In this document: piece by piece, positions 16,952 through 26,643 of the stretch
Layout: every line of letters starts with the position of its first letter
Position numbering within the stretch: position 1 is the first letter of the stretch
NCBI GenBank assembly: GCA_029245955.1
Contig: JAQWOH010000038.1
Location: 248,001-312,000, forward strand
Length of the DNA: 64,000 nt
Direction: 5' to 3'
Source of the DNA: Fuerstiella sp.
Lineage (GTDB): Bacteria > Planctomycetota > Planctomycetia > Planctomycetales > Planctomycetaceae
The notes under the pieces: generated by a model
What the model was told of the DNA's origin: nothing
The model's database searches: none
What the model saw: only the letters and a program-made list of their open reading frames with translations
Made by a program: the position numbers and the translations under genes

Positions 16952-18295
16952 TCAGGCCGAGTCGGCATTCTCGGACGCGGACTGCATCTTTTCCCTGATT
17001 TCGGCATTTGTGCACTGGTCTTTAGGCAGAGTACACAGTTCGCAGGCCGATTTCCCGTCGCTGCCAGGCATGGCTGCCAGCCCACCGCAGCTGCCCTTCA
17101 GATGCTTGTTCTGGATGATTGTGCCGATGGCCATTCCCGCGATGGCGATGATGAAGACGGCCGCCGCAGCCACGAACGGAAACCACGGTGCCGAGGTTGA
17201 AGATGAAGATGTATTCGAGCCTGTCGGCTCCTCTGCATTTTTCGCGGGGGCTGCCTGTGGTTCTGCAGATGGTTCTGCCAGCAGCCCCGTTGCGAATTCC
17301 TGAATCTGTCCGTTATCAGTTACGTACTGAAAAAGGACAGATAAATTCTGTTCCCGAGCCAGCAGCAGACCTTGCTTACTGCCCAGTACCATCATCGCCG
17401 TTGCCCAGGCATCGGCCGACATGCATGATTGATGAACGACGGAAACGGCGGCCGGGGGCTCCTTCACCGGCCAGCCCGTCGCGGGATCAATGGCATGAGA
17501 GTATCGCGAACCGTCGATTTCAAAGAAGTTGCGGTAGTCACCTGATGTGGCAACGGATGCTTCGTTCAGTTCGACAATACGGCTGAATGGCAGTTCCTGT
17601 CCGGGTAAAGGAGCGTTTAACGGTGATTCAATTCCGGCGCGCCACGCGTTGCCGTTTGCCTTCGGCTGACCACCGCGATTTTCGCCCCCAATGTCGACCA
17701 TGAATGAAGTGATGTTCTGATCTGCAAGAAGTGCGGCCACTGCATCAACGGCATACCCTTTCGCGATGGCAGACAGATTCAGCTGAATTCCCGGAAGAGA
17801 CTTCTTCAATGCCGGCGGTTTGCTGCGCAGCTCCACGTGCTGCATGCCGACTGATTTTGATGCCGCCCGAATGGCCGAGGCTTCAGGGACTGCTTTTATT
17901 CGATCGTCCCCGAATCCCCAGAGATCAATCAATGGGGACAGTGTCGGGTCGAATGCCCCCTCTGTACATTCAAAAATTCGCTTGGCTTCTGCGACAACCA
18001 AAACGAATTCAGCGGAAACGTCGAACCAGTCAGTTGACTGTGAATCGTTGAACCTCGTGATCTCAGATGATCTGTCCCAGGTGGACATCTGCGCATTGAT
18101 TTCTGCCAGGCGAAATTCGATCCGCCTGTGCAATGCTGCCCCGTCACCCGCAACGGCCGGAGAATCAACAGTAACCACGTAGTGCGTTCCCATAGTCCTG
18201 CCGAACAGCCGCAACGGTTCGTCGGCGCGAATTGCTGATGCTGCAAAGATTAGTGTCGCGGTAAGGCAGACTGTGAACAGACGAAGGGTAAACAT
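16952..18295 (-). CDS. apbE: ApbE FAD:protein FMN transferase fused to an NqrM-like domain
   Basis: A 447-residue exported enzyme. A signal peptide (1-24) is followed by the ApbE domain (about 25-340), with MGTHYVV near the start, D-I-G-G at 201-204, SRYSHAIDPATGWP at 263-276 and a Cys-Met-Ser-Ala-Asp-Ala-Trp-Ala segment at 291-298. ApbE transfers FMN from FAD to a threonine in NqrB and NqrC. After a Ser/Pro linker comes a membrane helix (about 370-393) and a cysteine-rich tail starting KGSCGGL (Cys 403, 418, 421, 428). That helix plus 'GSCGGL' arrangement is the signature of NqrM (DUF539), a Na+-NQR maturation protein normally encoded alone. It is the last gene of the nqr operon, so the fusion would provide both maturation functions. 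Confidence 0.9.
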   Translation of the reverse strand: MFTLRLFTVCLTATLIFAASAIRADEPLRLFGRTMGTHYVVTVDSPAVAGDGAALHRRIEFRLAEINAQMSTWDRSSEITRFNDSQSTDWFDVSAEFVLVVAEAKRIFECTEGAFDPTLSPLIDLWGFGDDRIKAVPEASAIRAASKSVGMQHVELRSKPPALKKSLPGIQLNLSAIAKGYAVDAVAALLADQNITSFMVDIGGENRGGQPKANGNAWRAGIESPLNAPLPGQELPFSRIVELNEASVATSGDYRNFFEIDGSRYSHAIDPATGWPVKEPPAAVSVVHQSCMSADAWATAMMVLGSKQGLLLAREQNLSVLFQYVTDNGQIQEFATGLLAEPSAEPQAAPAKNAEEPTGSNTSSSSTSAPWFPFVAAAAVFIIAIAGMAIGTIIQNKHLKGSCGGLAAMPGSDGKSACELCTLPKDQCTNAEIREKMQSASENADSA

Positions 18296-18491
18296 CGCGT
18301 TTGTCGCTGACCAGAAGGTGGAACGTGTGACCAGTGTACCAGGCAGTGGATGGCGATTCGCGGCAATTCGGAACTGTGGGAGTGATGTTCCTGCAAAACG
18401 AATGCCATTCTCCCCGGACGGGTGATCCGTGGTTCTGTCTGGTGCCCACGACGAAGTTTGTGACGGCGTTCAGGACGGTTCACAAATTGAT

Positions 18492-19715
18492 TCAGCCACC
18501 GAAGTCGTCGAAGGCGATGTTCTCAGGTTCGACGCCGAGATCCGACAGCATGTCCTGGACACACTTTAACATGATCGGCGGTCCGCAGATGTAATACTCG
18601 CAGTCCTCAGGGGCCGGGTGATTGGCAAGGTACTCGTCATGCAGAACCTGGTGAATGAAGCCCGTCAGCCCCGTCCAGTTGTCTTCGGGAACGGGGTCCG
18701 ACAATGCGATATGCATCTTGAAGTTATCGTGCTTCGATTCCAGTTCCTCAAACTCATCCAGGTAAAACAATTCCTTCACACTACGACCACCATACCAGTA
18801 CGACACCTGACAGTCGGTGTCCATGTTCTTGAACAATTCAAACGTGTGGGATCGCAGCGGAGCCATACCGGCACCACCGCCGATGTAAATTTTTTCCGCC
18901 GGAGTGTCTTTGATGAAGAATTCGCCGTAGGGACCAGAAATCGTAACTTCGTCGCCGGGCTTCAGGTTAAATATGTACGACGACATCTTGCCCGGAGGGG
19001 TGCCTTTGGGTGATCGGGGTGGCGGACTGGCGACACGGACGTTAAGCATGATGATGCCTGTTTCGCCCGGGTAGTTGGCCATTGAGTACGCTCGGATGAC
19101 GGTCTCATCAACGATCGATTCGTTGTCCCAAACGTTGAAATTATCCCAGTCCTCACGGTACTCGTCTTCGACGTTAAATTCTTTGTAATGCAATCGATGA
19201 GGCGGAGCCTCAATCTGAATGTATCCGCCCGCCTTGAAGCCCACATCGTCGCCGTCCGGAACTTCCAGCACCAGTTCTTTAATGAATGTCGCCACGTTAC
19301 GGTTCGACCGAACTTTGCACCGCCACTTCTTGGTTTCAAAGACTTCCGGCGGCACTTCGATCTTCATGTCCTGCTTAACAGCGACCTGACATGACAGCCG
19401 ACAACCTTCTCGTTCGGCCTTCTTGTTGATGTGCGCCTTTTCCGTGGCCAGGATGTCTCCACCACCTTCCAGAACGTTGACCTTGCACTGAGCACACGTG
19501 CCGCCACCACCGCAGGCGGATGAGACAAAGATGCCCTCGTCTGCCAGCGCGTTCAGCAGTTTGCCGCCGGCGGTTATGGAAATTTCTTTCTGGTCGTTGA
19601 TCATGATCGTGACGTTGCCGGTGGACACCAGCTTTGCGCGAGCGGCCACGATCACCGCCACAAGGACCGCGACTACGCCGGTGAACATCACAACGCCAAG
19701 AATGATTGTGCCCAT
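18492..19715 (-). CDS. nqrF: Na+-NQR subunit F (NADH dehydrogenase, FAD and 2Fe-2S)
   Basis: A 407-residue electron-entry subunit that oxidises NADH. One N-terminal membrane helix (3-25) anchors a [2Fe-2S] ferredoxin domain with ligands Cys68, Cys74, Cys77 and Cys109. An FAD-binding reductase domain follows ([15 protein letters not shown]) with an NADH-binding domain ([12 protein letters not shown]), ending in DDFGG. Length and motif spacing match Vibrio NqrF. It is sixth in the operon, 92 bases after nqrE and 196 bases before apbE. Confidence 0.97.
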   Translation of the reverse strand: MGTIILGVVMFTGVVAVLVAVIVAARAKLVSTGNVTIMINDQKEISITAGGKLLNALADEGIFVSSACGGGGTCAQCKVNVLEGGGDILATEKAHINKKAEREGCRLSCQVAVKQDMKIEVPPEVFETKKWRCKVRSNRNVATFIKELVLEVPDGDDVGFKAGGYIQIEAPPHRLHYKEFNVEDEYREDWDNFNVWDNESIVDETVIRAYSMANYPGETGIIMLNVRVASPPPRSPKGTPPGKMSSYIFNLKPGDEVTISGPYGEFFIKDTPAEKIYIGGGAGMAPLRSHTFELFKNMDTDCQVSYWYGGRSVKELFYLDEFEELESKHDNFKMHIALSDPVPEDNWTGLTGFIHQVLHDEYLANHPAPEDCEYYICGPPIMLKCVQDMLSDLGVEPENIAFDDFGG

Positions 19716-19807
19716 GACGACTACTTCGTTTTTCCGCTCAAATGCGGAGTTGTCCGGATATTAAAATACAAACCACGGTCAGGCTGACGGTATGCGAATC
19801 GAATCGG

Positions 19808-20425
19808 TCAGAGTTTGATAACAGAGAATGTTTGGAACGCCAGCGCCATAAGTCCGACGGTGATGAATGTAATGCCCAGGCCGCGCAGACCGACAGGGAC
19901 GTCGCTGTACTTCAGCTTTTCGCGAATGCCCGCCAGACAGACGATGGCCAGTGCCCAGCCGAATCCCGAACTGAAACCAAAGACGATGCTTTCGTCAAAG
20001 GCATAACCTTTTTCAACCATCAGCAGCGTGCCACCAAGTATCGCACAGTTCACGGTGATCAGCGGAAGAAAAATTCCCAGGGTGTTGAACAGAGCCGGGA
20101 AGAACTTGTCCAGTACCATTTCCAGAATCTGCACCATTGCCGCGATCACGCCGATGTAGCAAATCAGCCCTACGAACAGCAGGTCCTGATTGCTGAGCGA
20201 TTCAATGCCAGTCCAGCTCAATGCGCCCGGCTGCAGAAGATACTGAAAAATCAGATTGTTCAGAGGGACCGTAATGGTCTGGATCACCGTGACGGCAATG
20301 CCCAGACCAAAGGCTGTCTTGACGTCTTTGGAGATTGCCAGAAACGTACACATGCCCAGGAACAGTGCCAGAGCCAGGTTGCCGGGGAAGACTGCGTCCA
20401 CAAAAATGTTGATGTAGTTTTCCAT
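19808..20425 (-). CDS. nqrE: Na+-NQR subunit E
   Basis: A 205-residue integral membrane subunit with six helices. Cys26 (LGMCTFLAI) and Cys127 (VNCAILGG) match the pair that, together with two cysteines of NqrD, binds the intramembrane iron-sulfur cluster at the subunit interface. The start overlaps the nqrD stop by one base (TAATG), indicating translational coupling of the paired, structurally related subunits. Confidence 0.97.
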   Translation of the reverse strand: MENYINIFVDAVFPGNLALALFLGMCTFLAISKDVKTAFGLGIAVTVIQTITVPLNNLIFQYLLQPGALSWTGIESLSNQDLLFVGLICYIGVIAAMVQILEMVLDKFFPALFNTLGIFLPLITVNCAILGGTLLMVEKGYAFDESIVFGFSSGFGWALAIVCLAGIREKLKYSDVPVGLRGLGITFITVGLMALAFQTFSVIKL

Positions 20426-21051
20426 TATGCCGCCTCAACCTGTTCAGGTTTGATGGTGCGAATGGCCCAGATGATCAGTCCGATCAGAAAGAATGCACTT
20501 GGGGCAATCAGCATCAGACCGTTTGTCGGATACCAGCCGCCTTCTGTGACAGGTTTCAGGACGTTGTTGCCAAACAGTTTTCCTGAACCGAACAGTTCAC
20601 GGAAAAAACCGACCAGCAACAGAATCAGTCCGTATCCCAGGCCATTGCCGATTCCGTCCAGAAAGCTGATTCCCGGACCGTTCTTCATGGCGAAGGCTTC
20701 CGCCCGTCCCATGACAATGCAGTTGGTGATAATCAGTCCGACAAAGACGGACAGTTGCAGACTGAGTTCGAAGGCAAACGCCTGCAGAAGTTGATCCACC
20801 ATGATGACCATTGAGGCGATAATGGTCATCTGCGCGATGATCCGAATGCTGCTGGGAATCTCAGTACGAATCAACGACACCGCGGCACTGGAACAGCCAG
20901 TGACAAGAGTCACCGCGATGGCCATGACAAATGATGTTTCCAGTTTTACGGTCACGGCCAGCGCACTGCACAGACCAAGAACCTGCAGTGTAATCGGATT
21001 GTTATTAACCAGCGGATCCAGCAGGATCTTCTTTGGTGATGGTTCACCCAT
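20425..21051 (-). CDS. nqrD: Na+-NQR subunit D
   Basis: A 208-residue, six-helix membrane subunit homologous to NqrE with inverted topology. Cys28 (LGLCSALAV) and Cys111 (ITNCIVMGR) are the expected ligands of the shared intramembrane Fe-S cluster. The conserved [11 protein letters not shown] and [11 protein letters not shown] blocks identify NqrD. It is 143 bases downstream of nqrC, an unusually wide gap for this operon, in which I see no gene. Confidence 0.97.
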   Translation of the reverse strand: MGEPSPKKILLDPLVNNNPITLQVLGLCSALAVTVKLETSFVMAIAVTLVTGCSSAAVSLIRTEIPSSIRIIAQMTIIASMVIMVDQLLQAFAFELSLQLSVFVGLIITNCIVMGRAEAFAMKNGPGISFLDGIGNGLGYGLILLLVGFFRELFGSGKLFGNNVLKPVTEGGWYPTNGLMLIAPSAFFLIGLIIWAIRTIKPEQVEAA

Positions 21052-21194
21052 TCGGATGTCTCCTCAGACGGGGCGGCCTGCCAGCCGAATCGAGCTGCCG
21101 CTCGGACACCAACGGGACGTTTCCGTCAGGCCCTTCAGGCATTAGTGCGAATTGGCAAAATGTCATGTCGAAAAGGCCTAATCAAGCCGTTGTG

Positions 21195-22034
21195 TTAATT
21201 TCGCGAGGTGGTGTCAGCACCGCCCTGTACGGGTGCGTCCGTTGACGAGGCCGGAGGAAATACGGTCGCCAGAGTATTTTGCAGATATGGGCCAAAGCCA
21301 TCTTTTCCCAGCCAGAATCTCAGCATGTTCGTGACGCCATTCGATGTCAGAGTGGCTCCCGACAGTGCGTCGACCTGGTATTCCGTAGACGCACTTTTGG
21401 ACACTTCAACTTTTACTTCCCAGCCATCGGTGTAGACAGACTTACCTGGCCATTTCGCTTTCCAGAGCGGATTGTCGACTTCGCCACCAAGCCCTGGTGT
21501 TTCGCCGTGTTTGTAGTAGGTCAGCCCTTTTATCTTCAGGCCGGCTGCGCCATCGGCAGCAGCAGTCAGGTCCAGAGCGACGAAGCCGTAGAGGGTTGAC
21601 CACAGTCCTTTACCCCGCACGGGCAGCACCACCGTCTTCAGTACGTCGCTTTCACGAACTTCATAGACAATCGAGTACTTTTCTCGCTTCCTGATACCGG
21701 CAACATCAGCAGCCGAATCCAGTATGTCATGAAATTCAGGCGTACGATCCGCGAACTTGGTCTCCAGGCGGCTATCGTCGGCCTGGTATCGGTCGGTGGC
21801 TTTGTTGATCACCAGATCAACAACGACAGGTGTGATGCATTCTTTGAACAGCTCCGCTGTATCGCCACCGTCTTCCCATTTGCCTGCGGCAGAAAGAATA
21901 CTCTGCTGTCGAAACGCTTCCTTCTGTTGGTTCTGAATGTCTTTCAGTCCCACGGCCAGCGAAGACACTACGACCGAGCACACGAGACACAACTGGATCG
22001 CGACCTTGAATGTTCTCTTGGTCTCAGGATTCAT
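21195..22034 (-). CDS. nqrC: Na+-NQR subunit C (covalent FMN)
   Basis: A 279-residue subunit with one N-terminal membrane helix (about 9-29) and a periplasmic FMN-binding domain. The flavinylation motif is complete: D222-A-L-S225-G-A-T228, in which the final threonine carries FMN through a phosphoester bond made by Apb[28 protein letters not shown] and the motif order match NqrC. ATG 22034 overlaps the end of nqrB by 11 bases; the longer frame to 22073 would add 13 residues of unlike sequence. Confidence 0.96.
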   Translation of the reverse strand: MNPETKRTFKVAIQLCLVCSVVVSSLAVGLKDIQNQQKEAFRQQSILSAAGKWEDGGDTAELFKECITPVVVDLVINKATDRYQADDSRLETKFADRTPEFHDILDSAADVAGIRKREKYSIVYEVRESDVLKTVVLPVRGKGLWSTLYGFVALDLTAAADGAAGLKIKGLTYYKHGETPGLGGEVDNPLWKAKWPGKSVYTDGWEVKVEVSKSASTEYQVDALSGATLTSNGVTNMLRFWLGKDGFGPYLQNTLATVFPPASSTDAPVQGGADTTSRN

Positions 22035-23331
22035 TACGGGCGATCCTCCGTTTGATGTTCTGCTGAACGACAACGAAGTCGATCACCGGAGCAAATACGT
22101 TTCCAAGCAGGATGGCCAGCATGATGCCCTCCGGGAAGGCCGGATTGAGAACGCGGACAGTAATGGCCATCATTCCGATCAGGACTCCGTAGACCCAGCG
22201 GCCAGTATTCGTCATGGCCGCGGACACCGGGTCGGTGGCCATAAAGACCAGGCCGAAGGCCAGACCGCCGGTGCACAGATGCCACAGCGGAGGTATCTGG
22301 TACATCGCATTGGACGTACTTTCGACGCTGTTCAGGATCGTTGCCAGGCCAAGTGCACCAACCAGGACACCAACCATGATTCGCCACGAACCGACGCCTG
22401 TGGCGATCAGAAAGATTGCCCCCAGCAGGCAGGCCAGCGTGGATGTTTCACCCATTGATCCCGGGATGAAGCCGACAAAAGCCTGAGACAGGGTGAGGTA
22501 CCCCAGTTGATCCTGCAGCACGTCGCGAAAGGTTTCGCCACCGGGAATTGCATTCTGAACATTGCTCATCATGGTCAGCAGTGTTGGGCAGCTGACACCA
22601 TCGACCAGGACACCATCGACCCGGATGCCGTCGCTCACACCAGCCCACACGGTCGAGCCGGTGATCTGTATCGGGTAGGCGAAGTACAGAAACGTGCGAG
22701 CTGTCAGTGCGGGGTTAAGGAAGTTCTTACCCGTGCCACCGAAGATTTCCTTGCCGATGACAACACCAAAACTGATGCCGAGAGCTACCTGCCACAGCGG
22801 GATTGTCGCAGGCAGTGTCAGCGGGAACAGCATGCCCGTGACCAGAAAACCTTCGTTCAGATCGTGTTTGCGGACGCAACAGAAGATGACTTCCCACGTG
22901 CCACCGACGATGTTGGTCACCAGAAATACGGGGACAAAATACAGGGCTCCGTACACGAAATTGTACAACAGGTTTCCACTGACTGCCGGATCCCATCCCA
23001 GAAGGCTGATCACAGAGGCCCGCCAGCCTAACTGGGAAATGACCACGTCTGATGCCACACCGGATTCAACAGCTGCTTTGGCCACTTCACTCGTCTGAAC
23101 GCCTGTGTTGTAGCAGGCCATCAGGATGCACGGCGTCAGTGCGAAGACGACCATGATCATCATTCGCTTAAGGTCCATCCCGTCGCGCACATGCGCCGCT
23201 CCTTTGCTGACCTCGCCAGGCGTGTACAGAAAGGTGTCGATGGCTTCATAGATCGGGTAGAGTCGCTCCAGCCGTCCACCTTTGTGGAAGAGCGGCTGTA
23301 TCTGGTCCAGCTTGTCTCGCAGAAATTTCAT
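22024..23331 (-). CDS. nqrB: Na+-NQR subunit B (membrane core, covalent FMN and riboflavin)
   Basis: A 435-residue membrane subunit with about ten helices that contains the sodium-translocating core. The N-terminus ([24 protein letters not shown]) and the [13 protein letters not shown] and [20 protein letters not shown] blocks are typical. The flavinylation site is unusual. In place of D-x-x-S-G-A-T it reads D244-G-V-S247-C248-P249-T250; the Asp, Ser and Thr keep their spacing but Gly-Ala is Cys-Pro. A 12-base repeat at 15-base spacing duplicates the V-D-G-V just before it. It is the second gene of the operon. Confidence 0.96.
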   Translation of the reverse strand: MKFLRDKLDQIQPLFHKGGRLERLYPIYEAIDTFLYTPGEVSKGAAHVRDGMDLKRMMIMVVFALTPCILMACYNTGVQTSEVAKAAVESGVASDVVISQLGWRASVISLLGWDPAVSGNLLYNFVYGALYFVPVFLVTNIVGGTWEVIFCCVRKHDLNEGFLVTGMLFPLTLPATIPLWQVALGISFGVVIGKEIFGGTGKNFLNPALTARTFLYFAYPIQITGSTVWAGVSDGIRVDGVLVDGVSCPTLLTMMSNVQNAIPGGETFRDVLQDQLGYLTLSQAFVGFIPGSMGETSTLACLLGAIFLIATGVGSWRIMVGVLVGALGLATILNSVESTSNAMYQIPPLWHLCTGGLAFGLVFMATDPVSAAMTNTGRWVYGVLIGMMAITVRVLNPAFPEGIMLAILLGNVFAPVIDFVVVQQNIKRRIARNES

Positions 23332-23419
23332 TCGGCCCCTCTTCGAGGGATTATCCGAGCTGATGCTCAGAGTGCTATCGGGAAAATCGTAAGTGATTCG
23401 AGTGACGCTTTACGAACCG

Positions 23420-24763
23420 TCACCCTTCCTGTTCGATCTGTGTCAGGTTGTCTCGCAGGATCGGACCATATTCATACTTGCCAGGGCAGACGAAGGTGCA
23501 CAGTCCCAGATCGTCTTCGTCAAGTTCCAGGCAGCCCAGTGCCTGAGCTTGTTCGGTGTCCGCCACAATCAGTGACCTCAGCAGGAATGTGGGAATCATG
23601 TCCAGCGGCATCACCTGTTCATACATGCCGATTGGCACCATCGCTCGCTTGCTGCCACCCGTAGAGGTGTTAAAAGCAAATTGCTTCGCCTTACCGAAAG
23701 CAGACGCGAACACTCGGCGAACGGAATATCGATCGTTCCCGGGCGTCATCCAGCCCAGAAATTCCCGTTCATCACCTTCCGCAATAGCCGAAACCTGCAG
23801 ATGGTAGCGTCCCAGATAGTCAGACGTTCCGCGAACGGCCCGCCCGGACAGGACGCTGCCTGAAATGACTCGATGTCTGCCGTCGCCCAGCTGGCCGGCC
23901 AGAAGCTCAGAAACTCTTGCTCCGATTCTGGTCCGAACCAGTTTTGGATTTGTTACCGACGGTCCCGCCACCGAAATGACTCGTGACGGATCCAGCGTGC
24001 CGGTGACAACCAGGTGACCGACCGCGATTACGTCCTGATAGTTAATGGTCCAGACAGTGCGGCCGGGGCCGACCGGATCCAGGAAATGAATGTGCGTTCC
24101 CGGCAGGCCCGCAGGGTGTGGCCCTTCGAATTCTGCCACCTGCACCTGCGAATGTTCGTCGCCCGGAAGCGGCTGACCAGGTCGACGGCACACAAAGACA
24201 CTTCCGTCTGTGAGTTTTGTAAGGGCAATAATCCCCGCGCGAAAATCACGTTCTCGTTCTCGAATCAGCGGAGCGGCGTTGGCCGCCAGCGGATTCGTGT
24301 CGATGGCCTGAACAAAAATCGAACGCGGTACCGATCCAACCGCGGGGACTTTGCTGTAAGGTCGTGTGCGAAGAGAGGTCCACAGTCCGCTGGTGGACAA
24401 CAGATCGGTGAGCTCTGGTCGCGAGACAGCATCAAAATCGCCGGCCGCGGGAGCAGAGAATTCGACAGCGTCGTTCCCGTCTACCTCAATCACGAGCGAC
24501 TGAAACGCTCGTCGGTCGCCTCGGTTGATCTCTGCCACGGTACCGCAGGCCGGGGCTGTGTATGTGACTCCCGGGGTCTTCTTGTCGGCAAACAGCGGCT
24601 GTCCAAGTTTCACTCGATCGCCCGCAGCAACCAACATTGTCGGTTTCATTCCAACGTAATCAGCGGCGACCAGGGCAACTTTGGTGATTGCAGGTCCTTC
24701 AACAACGGATTGGTCGGGCTCGCCCGTTATCGGGATGTCCAGCCCTTTGGTGATTCGATGCAT
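23420..24763 (-). CDS. nqrA: Na+-NQR subunit A
   Basis: A 447-residue peripheral subunit, matching the roughly 446 residues of Vibrio NqrA, involved in ubiquinone reduction. The N-terminus [16 protein letters not shown] is the family hallmark. It is followed by a barrel-sandwich segment ([34 protein letters not shown]) and conserved [15 protein letters not shown] and [12 protein letters not shown] blocks. ATG 24763 is chosen because the frame further upstream shows no homology. It is the first gene of the nqr operon, with the promoter expected in the 430 bases upstream. Confidence 0.97.
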   Translation of the reverse strand: MHRITKGLDIPITGEPDQSVVEGPAITKVALVAADYVGMKPTMLVAAGDRVKLGQPLFADKKTPGVTYTAPACGTVAEINRGDRRAFQSLVIEVDGNDAVEFSAPAAGDFDAVSRPELTDLLSTSGLWTSLRTRPYSKVPAVGSVPRSIFVQAIDTNPLAANAAPLIRERERDFRAGIIALTKLTDGSVFVCRRPGQPLPGDEHSQVQVAEFEGPHPAGLPGTHIHFLDPVGPGRTVWTINYQDVIAVGHLVVTGTLDPSRVISVAGPSVTNPKLVRTRIGARVSELLAGQLGDGRHRVISGSVLSGRAVRGTSDYLGRYHLQVSAIAEGDEREFLGWMTPGNDRYSVRRVFASAFGKAKQFAFNTSTGGSKRAMVPIGMYEQVMPLDMIPTFLLRSLIVADTEQAQALGCLELDEDDLGLCTFVCPGKYEYGPILRDNLTQIEQEG

Positions 24764-25194
24764 TCGAGTATGACAATCCGATCGGTCAGACAGACAGGCA
24801 GCGGGAATCGACCGAAAGAAAACGGCAGGCACTACAGTTTTCTTACACCCGCGGGACACTAACGAGCGGTCATGAAAACGAAAAAACACAACGTCTGATG
24901 TGTTCAGCCCCGCCGCTTATGTCGCGTTATTGTTTTCCGCAGTATCTTAGTGAGCACTCAATCTTTTGGAAGCCCTTTGCCACCAGCAGACGTACTGCCG
25001 GGTAAGGCGAAACGTCGTTCTCGATGGCAGGAATGGAAATTCTCAATCAGCGCGGGCCACGATTGGGGTGTTACCCGGAAGACGTCTGTCGCCTCGGCAC
25101 ATAACAAGTCTGAACAGGTTACTGGTGGGTGTGCACGTGAACTTAGCGGCCCATTCCGTCTATCACGACGCTCCGGAAAGTTCCTGCGGCGTTT
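24764..25194. other. Intergenic region: nqr promoter side and 3' side of lpd
   Basis: About 430 bases between the start of nqrA and the stop of lpd, both on the minus strand. It should hold the nqr promoter. Short open frames here show no coding character. I see no convincing hairpin with a T-tract after lpd. Confidence 0.45.
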
Positions 25195-26637
25195 CTACTG
25201 CGGCGACCCGGCTATGTTTTTTTTTGGTTTGGCACGGAAGAAATGCGTCGGCTGACCGATGGCGCTTTCGGCCGCCTCCATCATTGTCTCTGACAGCGTT
25301 GGGTGTGCGTGTATTGAATCCGCCAGATCACGAGCTGTCGCTCCCATTTCGAGGGCCATGACGGCCTCAGCAATCATCTCGCCGGCACCGGGACCCACGA
25401 TACCCACACCGATCACACGCTGTTTGGTCGGCTCGACCAGTATTTTGGTGATGCCCTCAGTGCGTCCCAGCGTTTGAGCTCGTCCTGACGCGGCCCAAGG
25501 AAAGCGATGAGCCGTATATTCAAGCTCCTCAGCCTTTGCTTCTGCCTCCGTTTTGCCAGCCCACGCAAGTTCCGGATCTGTGAAAACAACGGCCGGGATG
25601 GCGATATTGTCAAACTCAGCCGGCTCGCCCAACAGCGTCTCCACCGCGACCTTGGCTTCCCGAGTGGCTTTATGAGCCAGCATGGGCTCGCCGGCGATGT
25701 CGCCGATGGCCAGCAGTTTCGGGTCGGCGGTACGCTGATTTCGATCGATCTTGATGAAGCCTTTGTTGTCGATATCAACCTGTGTGTTTTGCAGGCCACA
25801 GTTCCCGCTGTTTGGCCGTCGGCCGATCGAGATCAGGACGCGATCAAAGGTGAGTTCGGGGTCAACCCCTTCGCCCTCAAGACTGGCCACAATGCCGGAA
25901 TCAGCGGGCGCCAGTCGGGCGACTTTTGTGTTCACGTGAATCGCGGAAAACTGCTTCGTCAATCGCTTACGCAGTGGGCTCACCAGGTCGCGGTCGGCGC
26001 CAGGCAACAGCCCTGACGACATTTCCACGACCGTGACTTCAGAGCCGAGCGCCGCGTAAACCGAGCCCATCTCAAGTCCGATATATCCTCCTCCCACGAC
26101 CAGCAGGCGATCCGGGATATCATTCAGTTCCAGTGCACCGGTGGAGTCCATCACACGGTCGTCGCCAATATCGAAGAACGGAGGCATTGTCGGAACAGAT
26201 CCGATCGCCACTATGCAGTGATCAAAGCTGAGTGTGGAGACCTCTCCGTCGGCGGACTTCAGTTCCAGCGTTGAGGAATCGGTAAACGTGCCCCGTGCCT
26301 TGATTAACTCGACACCCCGAGCCTTGCACAGTCCTTCGATTCCGCCGCACAGTGACCCCACCACGTTGTTCTTGAAATTCCGCAGCTTTTCGAGATCGAT
26401 TTCCGGTGGCTGAAACGTAACACCCCAGTCCGCGGCTTCTCGGGACTCGTTAATCAATTTGGCGACGTGCAGCAGTGTCTTGGACGGAATGCAGCCTCGG
26501 TTCAGGCATACGCCACCGGGCTGCCTGCCTTCATCGACAAGAACGACCTGCATGCCGTTATCCGCCGCTGCAAAGGCAGCCGGATAACCACCAGGGCCGC
26601 CGCCAAGGACTACAAGTTGTGCGTGTTTATTTGCCAT
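25195..26637 (-). CDS. lpdA: Dihydrolipoyl dehydrogenase (E3)
   Basis: A 480-residue flavoenzyme that reoxidises the dihydrolipoyl groups of 2-oxoacid dehydrogenases and passes electrons to NAD+. The FAD site is [13 protein letters not shown] (11-23). The redox disulfide lies in [14 protein letters not shown]. The NAD site is [13 protein letters not shown], and the catalytic His-Glu pair sits in [13 protein letters not shown] near the C-terminus. It is last in aceE-aceF-lpd, six bases after aceF, so it is the E3 of the pyruvate dehydrogenase complex and may also serve other complexes. Confidence 0.96.
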   Translation of the reverse strand: MANKHAQLVVLGGGPGGYPAAFAAADNGMQVVLVDEGRQPGGVCLNRGCIPSKTLLHVAKLINESREAADWGVTFQPPEIDLEKLRNFKNNVVGSLCGGIEGLCKARGVELIKARGTFTDSSTLELKSADGEVSTLSFDHCIVAIGSVPTMPPFFDIGDDRVMDSTGALELNDIPDRLLVVGGGYIGLEMGSVYAALGSEVTVVEMSSGLLPGADRDLVSPLRKRLTKQFSAIHVNTKVARLAPADSGIVASLEGEGVDPELTFDRVLISIGRRPNSGNCGLQNTQVDIDNKGFIKIDRNQRTADPKLLAIGDIAGEPMLAHKATREAKVAVETLLGEPAEFDNIAIPAVVFTDPELAWAGKTEAEAKAEELEYTAHRFPWAASGRAQTLGRTEGITKILVEPTKQRVIGVGIVGPGAGEMIAEAVMALEMGATARDLADSIHAHPTLSETMMEAAESAIGQPTHFFRAKPKKNIAGSPQ

Positions 26638-26643
26638 TGGTAT

